A stretch of DNA of 64,000 bases from Acidovorax sp. FJL06. Its GTDB lineage: Bacteria > Pseudomonadota > Gammaproteobacteria > Burkholderiales > Burkholderiaceae_C. Under the pieces are notes generated by a model that ran no database searches, was not told the origin of the DNA, and saw nothing but the letters and a program-made list of their open reading frames with translations. The stretch covers positions 1 through 64,000 of the forward strand of contig NZ_QAJR01000004.1 of the NCBI RefSeq assembly GCF_003852545.1, given 5' to 3'. Below are positions 53,901-61,310 of the stretch, one piece after another. The position numbers and the translations under genes are program-made. Position 1 is the first letter of the stretch, and each line of letters starts with the position of its first letter.

Positions 53901-54831
53901 CCAGGGCGTCGCGCCGTGCCACCGTACCGCGCGACATGACCCAGCGCCAGCGGCCCGTCAGGTCCATCACCCGGAACTCGGCCTCGTAGCTTTCCTCTTG
54001 CCCGTCCATGGCCCGCGCCAGCCGTGCGGCGTTGCGTTCGGCATCCACCGGGTGGCGCCGGGCATACCAGCGCGCCCACAGGTCCGGGGCGCTCGCATCG
54101 GCGCGGGTAACGCCATAGGCCTCGTAGAAGCTGCCGTCACAGCGGAACTGGCGCGTCTGCACGTCCCATTCCCAGCGCCCACCACCCAATGAATCCAGTG
54201 CCAGGCGCAACTGTTGTTCGCGCTCTTCTAACGTGCGGTGGGCCCGCTCGAGCGCCATCACCGACTGCGCCTTGCCCACCAGCAACTGCCGCCCCGTGCC
54301 CAGGATCAGGATGCCGGCACCGTGGTACCAGGGCAGCTGCGCAAGCCACTCCAGGGCCGACGCCGGAACGGGGAGTGCGCCGCCTGCCATGAGGCACAGC
54401 GTCACGGCGGGCGGCAGCGTCAGCGCCAAGCCCGCCATGGCCAGCCACGGGCTGCGGCCCTGGCGGGCATCGGCCTTGCGCCACAGCGCGCCCAATGCGC
54501 CCGCCCCCAACAGAACGGCCAGCGCGGCCAGCCACGCGCCGTCATCGCACACCACAAGGGCCAGGAAGGCCATGGCTGCCGTGATCAGGGCGGCCAGTGG
54601 CCCGAAGTACATGGCCATGAACGCCGTGGCTGTGGGGTAGGCCACGACCCCCAGCTCGGGCGCATTCCAGCGCAGCACCACCAGCACCAGGGCCGACACC
54701 ACGCCCCCGGTCACGCCGGTCAGCACCTGGGTGCGGCGCGAGGGGTGCAGGATTTCAGTCGGCTGCAGGTGCGCCAGCACCAGCACCAGCAGAAGCAGCA
54801 GTCCGCCCGCAAGCAGCGCGTTATGTGCCAT
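50983..54831 (-). CDS. Membrane PAS-GGDEF-EAL c-di-GMP signalling protein
   Basis: This 1282-residue protein has an N-terminal multi-TM sensor of roughly 190 residues (six hydrophobic helices, starting LLAGGLLLLLVLVLAHLQ). About five PAS/PAC units follow, including WEWDVQTRQF and RWDWNLQTGVV, then a GGDEF domain (RLGGDEFVILMPG) and an EAL domain. In the EAL domain the signature motif is EVLSRW instead of EALxRW, but VEIEITESA, SLDDFGTGYSS and LKIDQSFVHG are intact. It should be a phosphodiesterase, possibly with cyclase activity. No I-site RxxD is present (RPSDCVARLGGDEF has RPSD, five residues before GGDEF, so the site may in fact be conserved). Confidence 0.92.
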   Translation of the reverse strand: MAHNALLAGGLLLLLVLVLAHLQPTEILHPSRRTQVLTGVTGGVVSALVLVVLRWNAPELGVVAYPTATAFMAMYFGPLAALITAAMAFLALVVCDDGAWLAALAVLLGAGALGALWRKADARQGRSPWLAMAGLALTLPPAVTLCLMAGGALPVPASALEWLAQLPWYHGAGILILGTGRQLLVGKAQSVMALERAHRTLEEREQQLRLALDSLGGGRWEWDVQTRQFRCDGSFYEAYGVTRADASAPDLWARWYARRHPVDAERNAARLARAMDGQEESYEAEFRVMDLTGRWRWVMSRGTVARRDALGRPVSMIGMDVDITAHREVEDALRSSEAKYTTFYQTLPDPAGISRISDGRYVDVNPAFCEVLGRSREEVIGRTSTELSIWASEQERTRLVDTFRREGKVDRLPLVAQSNGVRIPGLMSARSVLVDGENCFVFVFHDMTEAQRTSDELRALYNQLQQAGRLARLGAWEDEHGKGLTYWSEMCFDIHGLDPSQPPPSDYIDRHVAPAYREALREKFRQSLRSRTAWSMEMEVIHTDGHLLWVRARGEPLIENDRVVKVRGVMQDIDEAKRAEQRLHQSEERFSGIFHLAPYPMGLSLRHDGRYVEVNPAWVEMMGIPREEAIGRTAIELGLFTQEDRQHLMEAVAQNNHVNSHELRIQVRNAPARTVLQSMRATEFGGESCWLFSVHDITDRKHEEEQVREREELLSLTISAASLGRWDWNLQTGVVTGDSRWRTMRGLDTLSALGSEPRPAVQWTAAIAPDDIDRINAELARHTAHPGTPFDATWRVNRPGDATRWVRNLGKIVGFDSQGRPARMLGVAIDVTPQREQEVMLQRLALYDALTGLPNRVLLARKLQESMGHARENGTQLGVAYLDLDGFKPVNDRLGHGAGDRLLVVVAGRLTRALRPSDCVARLGGDEFVILMPGLESASDCEHLLERVMESVSAPYTLDAERVVVTASIGYTVFPQDDADADTLLRHADQAMYAAKQAGRNRFHQFDAAQERAVQLRRAQGRHLRDALADAQFTLYLQPKVDMRSGTVVGAEVLSRWQHPERGLVPPGEFLPLLQGTELEISFGEWVADAALTVLEQLQDRGLPMPLSINIAAQHLQQPGFASWMAQCLARHPKVPTHLVEIEITESAALYDLAAAATTLTELRAMGVAVSLDDFGTGYSSLTYLRRLPMDTLKIDQSFVHGMMGDPGDLAIVQGVIGLARSFGYRVIAEGVETVEQGQMLLQLGCTQAQGYCIARPMPLDDFIGWTPGWQPPAGWQRNRPV

Positions 54832-55205
54832 GGTGAAAGGCCCGCGCCCCGCAGGGCAGAAGCGATAGGTTTGGCCGGCCCGGCAGGCAAGGGCTCAGCC
54901 CCCCGGGCCGGGGTGGCAGACGCGCCCCCAACCCGGTGTCTTGCCACGGTGGACTCGTGGCGTGTGAGCAAGAACCCGGCACAGAAACCATGCACCGAGT
55001 TTAGGCCTGTTCTGCAGCGGCGAAAGCCGTGCGGCCCGTCCTGATAAGCCCGGTTGACAACAATGTGCACGCACGATGGCGGGGCCGCAGCCCCCTCCTG
55101 GGCCGGACGCGCCCGCCACCCTGGCGCACCAGGTCCAGGGCCGAATTTGGGCGCCCTTGCGGATCGCAAAGAACGAAGCGCCCGGAGCAGGCCGGCGCAA
55201 TGAAT
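54832..55205. other. Intergenic region, no gene recognised
   Basis: These 374 bp lie between ogt and the PAS-GGDEF-EAL gene, both on the minus strand. The sequence is GC-rich with several short inverted repeats of G and C. It should contain the promoter of the c-di-GMP gene; TTGACA at about 55053 on the plus strand has no good -10 partner. Confidence 0.4.
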
Positions 55206-55757
55206 TCAACGATGCCGGTGCATGGAGGCCAGGGCGGGCGGGGCTGGTTTCAGCGCCTGCTCCAGCGCCAGCAGCGCGGCCTTGCGCGGGAGGCCGCCCG
55301 CGTAGCCGGTCAGGCTGCCATCGGCGCCCAGCACACGGTGGCAGGGCACGATCACGCTCAGCGGGTTACGCCCCACGGCCGCCCCCACGGCCCGCACGGC
55401 GCGGGGCCGGCCCAGTTGCTGGCTGAGGTGGCCATAGGTGCTGGTGCCGCCCCGCCCAATGGCCAGCAAGGCCTGCCAGACCTCTTGCTGGAACGGTGTG
55501 CCGCCCGAGAGGTCCAGCGGCAGGTCAAAGCCGGCGCGTTCGCCGCGCAGGTATCGCTGCAACTGGCCGGTGGCCTCTTGCAAAAGCGCGTGGTCGCTGG
55601 CCTCGGCCCAGGCGCTGTCGCCATGCAGTTGGTGGCTGGGTTCGTGGCGCTGGCCTTCGAACCAGACGCCGCACAGGCCGGCGGGCGAGGCGGCCAGGCG
55701 CACCGGCCCAAGGGCCGTGTCCGCGCGGGCCTGCACGGTGTGGGGGTGGTATTGCAT
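55206..55757 (-). CDS. ogt: Methylated-DNA-protein-cysteine methyltransferase
   Basis: This 183-residue protein transfers the methyl group of O6-methylguanine to its own Cys139 in VIVPCHRVLG. GTPFQQEVWQALLAIGRGGT, YGHLSQQLGRPRAVRAVGAA and GYAGGLPRKAALLALE complete the DNA-binding and active-site loop. It lies downstream of the Ada-AlkA gene on the same strand with a dispersed repeat between them. Confidence 0.95.
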   Translation of the reverse strand: MQYHPHTVQARADTALGPVRLAASPAGLCGVWFEGQRHEPSHQLHGDSAWAEASDHALLQEATGQLQRYLRGERAGFDLPLDLSGGTPFQQEVWQALLAIGRGGTSTYGHLSQQLGRPRAVRAVGAAVGRNPLSVIVPCHRVLGADGSLTGYAGGLPRKAALLALEQALKPAPPALASMHRHR

Positions 55758-55785
55758 GGTGGGCTCGTTTTTAGAGGGTGTAAGT

Positions 55786-55840
55786 TAAAACAGGCTGTAG
55801 CGCCCTATAGGAAAGCGCTAGCAGCTATTGTTTTGATAGT
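55786..55840 (-). repeat. Dispersed palindromic repeat copy (minus orientation)
   Basis: On the minus strand it reads TCAAAACAATAGCTGCTAGC, GCTTTCCTATAGGGCGCTAC and AGCCTGTTTTA. Its conserved ATAGCTG provides the TAG stop codon (CTA at 55825-55827) of the Ada-AlkA gene. Confidence 0.85.
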
Positions 55841-57393
55841 GATTGCGCCAGCACAGCCCAGGCGCGCAGCACCGCATAGCTGCGCCAGGGGCGCCAGGCC
55901 TCGGATGCAGCGGCGGCCGCGCGCGCCGGGTTCTTCTGGCCCTGCACACCCAGCGCCTTGTGCAGCGCCACATCGCCGGCCGGGAAGGCATCGGGCCAGC
56001 GCAGCACCCGCATGGCGATGTACTGGGCCGTCCAGTCGCCGATGCCGGGCAGCGCGCACAGCGCGGCCGTGGTGGTGGGCACGTCGGCCCCGGCATGCAG
56101 GGCCAGGTTGCCGCTGTCCACCGCACGCGCCAGTGCCACGATGGCCGCCTGGCGCTGGCGCACGATGCCCAGCTGGCCCAGCGTGTCGCCATCGGCCACG
56201 GCCAGCGTGGCGGCGGTGGGGAACAGGCGGCCCAGCTCGGGCCAGGGCGTTTCGATGGGCTCGCCCAGGCGCTCCACCAGCCGCTGGCCCAGCGTGCGCG
56301 CAGCCGCCACGGTGATTTGCTGGCCCAGCACGGCGCGCACCGCCAGCTCAAAGCCGTCGAAGGCGCCGGGCACGCGAAGGCCGTCGCCTTCGGGGAAGGA
56401 TGGGTGCAGCACGGCGTTGATGGCGGCCGGGTCGGCGTCCAGGTCCAGCATGGCACGCACGCGGCGGATGACCAGCGGCAGTACGGGGTACAGGCTGTCG
56501 CTGGTCTGTAGCAGCACCTGGTGGCGCGCCACGTCAAAGCGCGCACTGAACCAGCCGGTCGTTTCCTGGCCGAGGCCCGTGCTGGCGGCGGGCAAACGCA
56601 CGGTGCGCCGCAGCGTGGCCTCTTGGGGAAGCACCCATTCGACGCCATGGAACTGCCGCCGCTCGAAGAACGCCAGCAGCGCCGCCACATCAAACGGCGG
56701 CCGCCAGGCCAGGCGCAGCGCGGTGCCATGGCCCTCGGCAGCCCCCGGCGTGGCCGGGGTCGCGCGGCTGCGCCGCAACTGCGTGGGGTTGAGCCCGTAG
56801 TGCCCCGCAAACGCCGCATTGAACCGCCGCACGCTCGCAAAGCCGCTGGCCAGCGCCACCTGCGTGACGGGCATGCGCGTGTCGGTGAGCAGCTGTTTGG
56901 CCGTGAGCAGGCGGCGGGTCTGCAGGTATTGCAGGGGCGAGACGCCCAGGGCCGCCTCGAAGATGCGGCGCAGGTGGCGGTCGCTCACGCCCAGGCGCTC
57001 GGCCAGGCGGGCCACGGTGGCGCTGCCTTCACCCGGTGCGGGCGGTGTGGGCCAGAGGTCGGGCGCATCCAGCAGGCGCACGGCCTGCTGCACCAGGATG
57101 CTGCTCGCGTCCTGCACCGACCACACCAGCGCCTGGGGCGCCAACTCGGGCCGGCAGCGCAGGCAGGGGCGAAAGCCCGCATGTTCGGCCTGCGCGGCCA
57201 GCGCAAAGAAGCGGCAGTTCTCGCGCCGGGGCGTGCGCACGGCACACACGGGGCGGCAGTAGATGCCGGTGGAGGTCACGCCGGTGAAGAAATGCCCGTC
57301 GAAACGCGCATCCCGCGCCAGCAGGGCCAGGTAGCGGCCTTCGTCCGAGGCGGGGTCGGCGCTGGCGGCGGGCGGTGGGGTGGTCGAGGTCAT
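55825..57393 (-). CDS. Ada-AlkA fusion: methyl sensor, AraC HTH and 3-methyladenine glycosylase
   Basis: This roughly 522-residue protein is a fusion. An Ada-type zinc domain comes first (GIYCRPVCAVRTPRRENCRF, FRPCLRCRPE), then an AraC HTH (RLAERLGVSDRHLRRIFEAA). The AlkA part has HhH LCALPGIGDWTAQYIAMRVL and the catalytic Asp in FPAGDVALHKALGV. It should excise N3-alkylpurines and may itself regulate repair genes. ATG 57393 is chosen; alternatives at 57405 and 57417 are in frame. Its stop codon is supplied by a dispersed repeat. ogt follows. Confidence 0.93.
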   Translation of the reverse strand: MTSTTPPPAASADPASDEGRYLALLARDARFDGHFFTGVTSTGIYCRPVCAVRTPRRENCRFFALAAQAEHAGFRPCLRCRPELAPQALVWSVQDASSILVQQAVRLLDAPDLWPTPPAPGEGSATVARLAERLGVSDRHLRRIFEAALGVSPLQYLQTRRLLTAKQLLTDTRMPVTQVALASGFASVRRFNAAFAGHYGLNPTQLRRSRATPATPGAAEGHGTALRLAWRPPFDVAALLAFFERRQFHGVEWVLPQEATLRRTVRLPAASTGLGQETTGWFSARFDVARHQVLLQTSDSLYPVLPLVIRRVRAMLDLDADPAAINAVLHPSFPEGDGLRVPGAFDGFELAVRAVLGQQITVAAARTLGQRLVERLGEPIETPWPELGRLFPTAATLAVADGDTLGQLGIVRQRQAAIVALARAVDSGNLALHAGADVPTTTAALCALPGIGDWTAQYIAMRVLRWPDAFPAGDVALHKALGVQGQKNPARAAAAASEAWRPWRSYAVLRAWAVLAQSLSKQ

Positions 57394-57535
57394 GGGCCGG
57401 ATCATAGGGATCGGCATCGCTTGCACTGGCCGTTTTCGGACATGTGCCTGCGGGCGCTCCGGGCATCGGGCCGGGCAGGGGCCCCGCCTACAATGCAGCC
57501 GGCTCTTCAACACCCTTCGCTAAAGGTCTTTCGAC

Positions 57536-58924
57536 GTGCAACCGACGCCCGCCATTTTCAAAGCCTACGACATCCGTGGCATCGTGCCTTCCACCCTGAA
57601 TGAAGAAGTCGCCCTGGGCCTGGGCCGGGCCTTTGGCACCGCCGCCCGCGCCGAGGGGCAGACCACGGTGGCCGTGGGGCGCGACGGGCGCCTGTCGGGC
57701 CCTGCGATGTCGGGGGCGCTGATTCAGGGGCTGGTGGAGGCAGGCATCGAGGTCATCGACGTGGGCCTGGTCACCACGCCGCTCTTGTACTTTGCGGCCA
57801 GCACGCTGTGCAACAGCGGCATCCAGGTCACGGGCAGCCACAACCCCAAGGACTACAACGGCTTCAAGATGGTGCTGAACGGCCGCGCCATCTATGGCGA
57901 GGAGATCCAGGGCCTGCGCCGCACCATGGAGCAGGAGAGCTGGCAACTGGCGCCCGGCGGCTCGGTGCGCCATGTGGATGTGCTGCCCACCTACCGCGAA
58001 CGCATCGTGGGCGATGTGAAGCTGGCCCGCCCCATGAAGATCGTGGTGGACTGTGGCAACGGCATTGCGGGCGCCTCGGCCCCCGCCATCTTCCGGGCAC
58101 TGGGCTGCGAAGTGATCGAGCTGTTCTCCGAGGTGGACGGCAACTTCCCCAACCACCACCCCGACCCGAGCAAACCCGAGAACCTGCGCGACCTGATCGA
58201 AGCCCTGAAGGCCAGCGACGCCGAGCTGGGCCTGGCGTTTGACGGCGACGGCGACCGCTTGGGGATAGTGACCAAGGACGGCACCAACATCTTCCCCGAC
58301 CGCCAGATGATGCTGTTTGCGCAGGACGTGCTCTCGCGCGTGCCCGGCGGCGAGATCATCTTCGACGTGAAGTGCACCCAGCGCCTGGCGCCCGCGATTG
58401 CAGAAGCAGGCGGCGTGCCGGTGATGTTCAAGACCGGCCACTCGCTCATCAAGGCCCGGATGAAAGAGACCAACTCCCCACTGGGCGGCGAGATGAGCGG
58501 CCACATCTTCTTCAAGGAGCGCTGGTACGGTTTTGACGACGGCACTTATGCGGGCTGCCGCCTGCTGGAGATTTTGAGCCAATCCGCAGACCCCAGCGCC
58601 GTGCTCAACGCACTGCCCACCAGCTTTTCCACGCCCGAACTCAACGTGTCGTGCGCCGAGGGCGAACCCCACCGCCTCACGGCCGAGCTGCAGGCCCTGG
58701 CCGCAGGCCAGTTTGCCGCGCCCGCCACGGTGAGCACCATCGACGGCTTGCGTGTGGACTGGCCCGACGGTTTTGGCCTGATCCGCGCGAGCAACACCAC
58801 GCCCGTGCTCGTGCTGCGCTTTGAAGGCCACACCCCCGAGGCGCTGGCGCGCATCGAGGCCGCCATGCTGGCGCTGCTGCACCGGGTCAAACCCGACGCC
58901 CATGTGGGCGCGGCCAGCCACTGA
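57536..58924 (+). CDS. Phosphomannomutase/phosphoglucomutase
   Basis: This 462-residue enzyme starts at GTG 57536. FKAYDIRGIVPSTLNEEVAL, the phosphoserine loop VTGSHNPKDYNG, the metal loop LAFDGDGDRLGIV and GEMSGHIFFKERWYGFDDG are the four motifs of the AlgC/ManB family. It interconverts hexose 6- and 1-phosphates for nucleotide-sugar and lipopolysaccharide synthesis. waaA lies two genes downstream on the same strand. Confidence 0.94.
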   Translation: MQPTPAIFKAYDIRGIVPSTLNEEVALGLGRAFGTAARAEGQTTVAVGRDGRLSGPAMSGALIQGLVEAGIEVIDVGLVTTPLLYFAASTLCNSGIQVTGSHNPKDYNGFKMVLNGRAIYGEEIQGLRRTMEQESWQLAPGGSVRHVDVLPTYRERIVGDVKLARPMKIVVDCGNGIAGASAPAIFRALGCEVIELFSEVDGNFPNHHPDPSKPENLRDLIEALKASDAELGLAFDGDGDRLGIVTKDGTNIFPDRQMMLFAQDVLSRVPGGEIIFDVKCTQRLAPAIAEAGGVPVMFKTGHSLIKARMKETNSPLGGEMSGHIFFKERWYGFDDGTYAGCRLLEILSQSADPSAVLNALPTSFSTPELNVSCAEGEPHRLTAELQALAAGQFAAPATVSTIDGLRVDWPDGFGLIRASNTTPVLVLRFEGHTPEALARIEAAMLALLHRVKPDAHVGAASH

Positions 58925-58981
58925 GCGCCCCTCGACAAGCCTTTTCTTTTTATCTGCCGCTTTCCTGACCGAGCTGTCCGC

Positions 58982-59776
58982 GTGAACAACCCCTCCGTGT
59001 CTACCCCCTTGCGCATCGCCGCCGCGCAGTCGCCATCCACTCCTGGGGACGTGGCGCGCAATGTGCAGACCCACCTGGCCTTTGTGCGGGTAGCGGCCAG
59101 CGAGGGCGTGCAGGTGCTGCTGTTCCCGGAGCTGTCGCTCACCGGCTACGAGCCCGCAGCGCTGGCCGTCAACGTGCTGAATGCCGACCATGCAGCGCTG
59201 GCCCCGCTGCGCCAGGCCGCGCGCGAGCAGGGCATGGCCATCGTGGTGGGCGGACCCGCCGCGCCGGTGCAGGCGGGCGCTTTGCCCGCCATCGGCGCCT
59301 GGGTGCTGGCGCCCGATGGCAGCGTGGCGCTGTACCGCAAGCGCCATTTGCACGCCAGTGAAGAGCGTTTTGCGAGCGCAGGCACCGACGACGCGCAGGT
59401 GCACCTGCTCGCGGGGGAGCCCACGGGCATGGCGGTCTGCGCGGACATCACCCACCCCGAACACGCCCGCGCGGCGCATGGCGCGGGCGCAGCGCTGTAT
59501 GCGGCCGGGGCCTTGATCAGCCACCAGGGCTATGACCCCGAGTCGGCATTGCTGCAGGGCTACGCACGCGACCACGCCATGGCCGTGCTGCTGGCCAACT
59601 ACAGCGGGCCCTCCGGCGGTTACGTCAGCGCCGGCCGCAGCGCGGTCTGGGAGCCCGGCGGCCGCTGCGTGGCGGCCGCCGAGGGCGATGCGCCCTGCAT
59701 CGTCTGGGCGGCCCGGGGCGACAGCGGCTGGAGCGGCGGCGTGCTGACCGTGGACCTGCAGCTCGCCGCAGCATGA
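58982..59776 (+). CDS. Nitrilase-family carbon-nitrogen hydrolase
   Basis: This 264-residue protein starts at GTG 58982. The Glu-Lys-Cys triad is visible in VLLFPELSLTGYEP, LYRKRHLH and MAVCADITHPEHA. The active site is complete; substrate unknown. The stop overlaps the waaA start by 4 nt (ATGA), so the genes are coupled. Confidence 0.9.
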   Translation: MNNPSVSTPLRIAAAQSPSTPGDVARNVQTHLAFVRVAASEGVQVLLFPELSLTGYEPAALAVNVLNADHAALAPLRQAAREQGMAIVVGGPAAPVQAGALPAIGAWVLAPDGSVALYRKRHLHASEERFASAGTDDAQVHLLAGEPTGMAVCADITHPEHARAAHGAGAALYAAGALISHQGYDPESALLQGYARDHAMAVLLANYSGPSGGYVSAGRSAVWEPGGRCVAAAEGDAPCIVWAARGDSGWSGGVLTVDLQLAAA

Positions 59777-61131
59777 ACCCCGCCCGCGCCCTGTATTCGG
59801 TGGTGACCTGGGGCGCTCAGCCCTTGCTGCGCCGCAAGCTGCGCCACCGCGCCAAGGCCGAGCCCGGCTATGGCCTCGCCATCGGCGAACGTTTTGGCCG
59901 CTATCCCACGCCCATCGACAGCCTGATGCCGCACAGCAGCTCCGATCCGCTGGGCCGCTTTGTGTGGATCCACGCGGTCTCGCTGGGCGAGACCCGGGCC
60001 GCCGCCATCCTGCTGGCCGCGCTGCGCGAGCAGTTGCCCGGCATGCGCCTGCTGCTCACGCACGGCACGGCCACGGGCCGGGCCGAGGGCGAGAAACTGC
60101 TGCTGCCCGGCGACGTGCAGGTGTGGCAGCCCTGGGACACGCCCGGTGCTGTGGCGCGGTTTCTGCGCAAGTTCCGCCCGGCCATCGGCATCCTGATGGA
60201 GACCGAGGTCTGGCCCAACCTGGTGGCCGGTTGCCGCCGACGTGGCGTGCCGCTGGTGCTGGCCAACGCGCGGCTCAACGCCAAATCCCTGCGCAACGCA
60301 CAGCGCCTGGCCGCATTGGCACGCCCCGCCTACAGCAACCTGGCCGCCGTGTGGGCCCAGACCGAGGGCGATGCCCAGCGGCTGCGCGCCATCGGCGCGC
60401 GGGTAGCAGGCGTGTTCGGCAACCTCAAGTTCGACGTGGTGCCCGATGCCGGCCAGCTCGCGCTGGGCCGCAACTGGCGCGCACAGGCCCTGCGCCCCGT
60501 GGTCATGCTGGCCAGCAGCCGCGAGGGCGAAGAGGCACTGTGGCTGGAGAGCTTGACGCAAAAAACGGCTCCAGGGCAAATCCAGCAAGCGCAAACAGCT
60601 ATCAATAGTGAAGCGCGCAGCAGCAGCGCCCTGAACAGCGTGCAATGGCTCATCGTGCCGCGCCACCCACAGCGTTTCGACGAGGTGCACCAGCAGCTGC
60701 TGCAGGCGGGCCTCACCGTGTCCCGCCGCAGCACCTGGACAGGCGTGCCCGAGGCCGCCGACGTGTGGCTGGGCGACTCGCTGGGCGAGATGGCGCTGTA
60801 CTACGGCCTGGCCCATGTGGCCATGCTGGGCGGCAGCTTCGCCCCGCTGGGCGGCCAGAACCTCATCGAGGCCGCCGCCTGCGGCTGCCCCGTGGTGCTG
60901 GGCCCCCACACCTTCAACTTTGCCGAAGCGGCCGAACTGGCCTGCGCGGCCGGCGCAGCGCAGCGGGTGCCCGACATGGCCACCGGCATCGCCCAGGCCG
61001 TGGATTTGGCACGGAACCCAACAGCCCACGCGGCGGCCAGTGACCGCGCCACCCGTTTTTCCAGCGCCCACCGGGGTGCTGCGCAAGCCACGGCGCGGGC
61101 CGTTTTGGGCATGGTGGAATCTGATCGTTGA
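59773..61131 (+). CDS. waaA: 3-deoxy-D-manno-octulosonic acid (Kdo) transferase
   Basis: This 452-residue transferase adds Kdo to lipid A precursor. The N-terminal domain has FVWIHAVSLGETRAA, GTATGRAEGEKLL and MLLASS-like VVMLASSREGEEALW. The C-terminal domain has LIVPRHPQRFDEV, VWLGDSLGEMALYYGLAHVA and PLGGQNLIEAAACGCPVVLG. The family is usually about 420-425 residues. The extra segment at about residues 262-288 (TQKTAPGQIQQAQTAINSEA, then RSSSALN) corresponds to a dispersed repeat at 60559-60610 that remains in frame. The insertion lies in a surface loop between the Rossmann strands, so the enzyme is presumably still active. Confidence 0.94.
   Translation: MNPARALYSVVTWGAQPLLRRKLRHRAKAEPGYGLAIGERFGRYPTPIDSLMPHSSSDPLGRFVWIHAVSLGETRAAAILLAALREQLPGMRLLLTHGTATGRAEGEKLLLPGDVQVWQPWDTPGAVARFLRKFRPAIGILMETEVWPNLVAGCRRRGVPLVLANARLNAKSLRNAQRLAALARPAYSNLAAVWAQTEGDAQRLRAIGARVAGVFGNLKFDVVPDAGQLALGRNWRAQALRPVVMLASSREGEEALWLESLTQKTAPGQIQQAQTAINSEARSSSALNSVQWLIVPRHPQRFDEVHQQLLQAGLTVSRRSTWTGVPEAADVWLGDSLGEMALYYGLAHVAMLGGSFAPLGGQNLIEAAACGCPVVLGPHTFNFAEAAELACAAGAAQRVPDMATGIAQAVDLARNPTAHAAASDRATRFSSAHRGAAQATARAVLGMVESDR
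60559..60610 (-). repeat. Dispersed palindromic repeat inside waaA
   Basis: On the minus strand it reads ACTATTGATAGCTGTTTGCG, CTTGCTGGATTTGCCCTGGA and GCCGTTTTTTG. It is a clear member of the family and is translated in frame within waaA without a stop codon. Confidence 0.8.
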
Positions 61132-61310
61132 TTTTTGGGAAGGGAGCGCGCGTTCCCTGGATTGATTCCGGGCACATAAAACCCGGAAGACCGTCCAAAG
61201 TAAAGCCGGGCTACGAAGGACCTGCCTTGTCAAAGCGCGGGCGGTCCTGGGCTCGCCTCAACGGGATTGGTGCAAGTTGCGAGAGTACCCACCTGTTTTT
61301 GAATCACCCG
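61132..61310. other. Intergenic region between convergent waaA and the lipoprotein gene
   Basis: These 179 bp hold short hairpins: AGGGA ... TCCCT at about 61140-61158 and AGGACC ... GGTCCT further on. Neither has a T tract. No gene was recognised. Confidence 0.35.
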
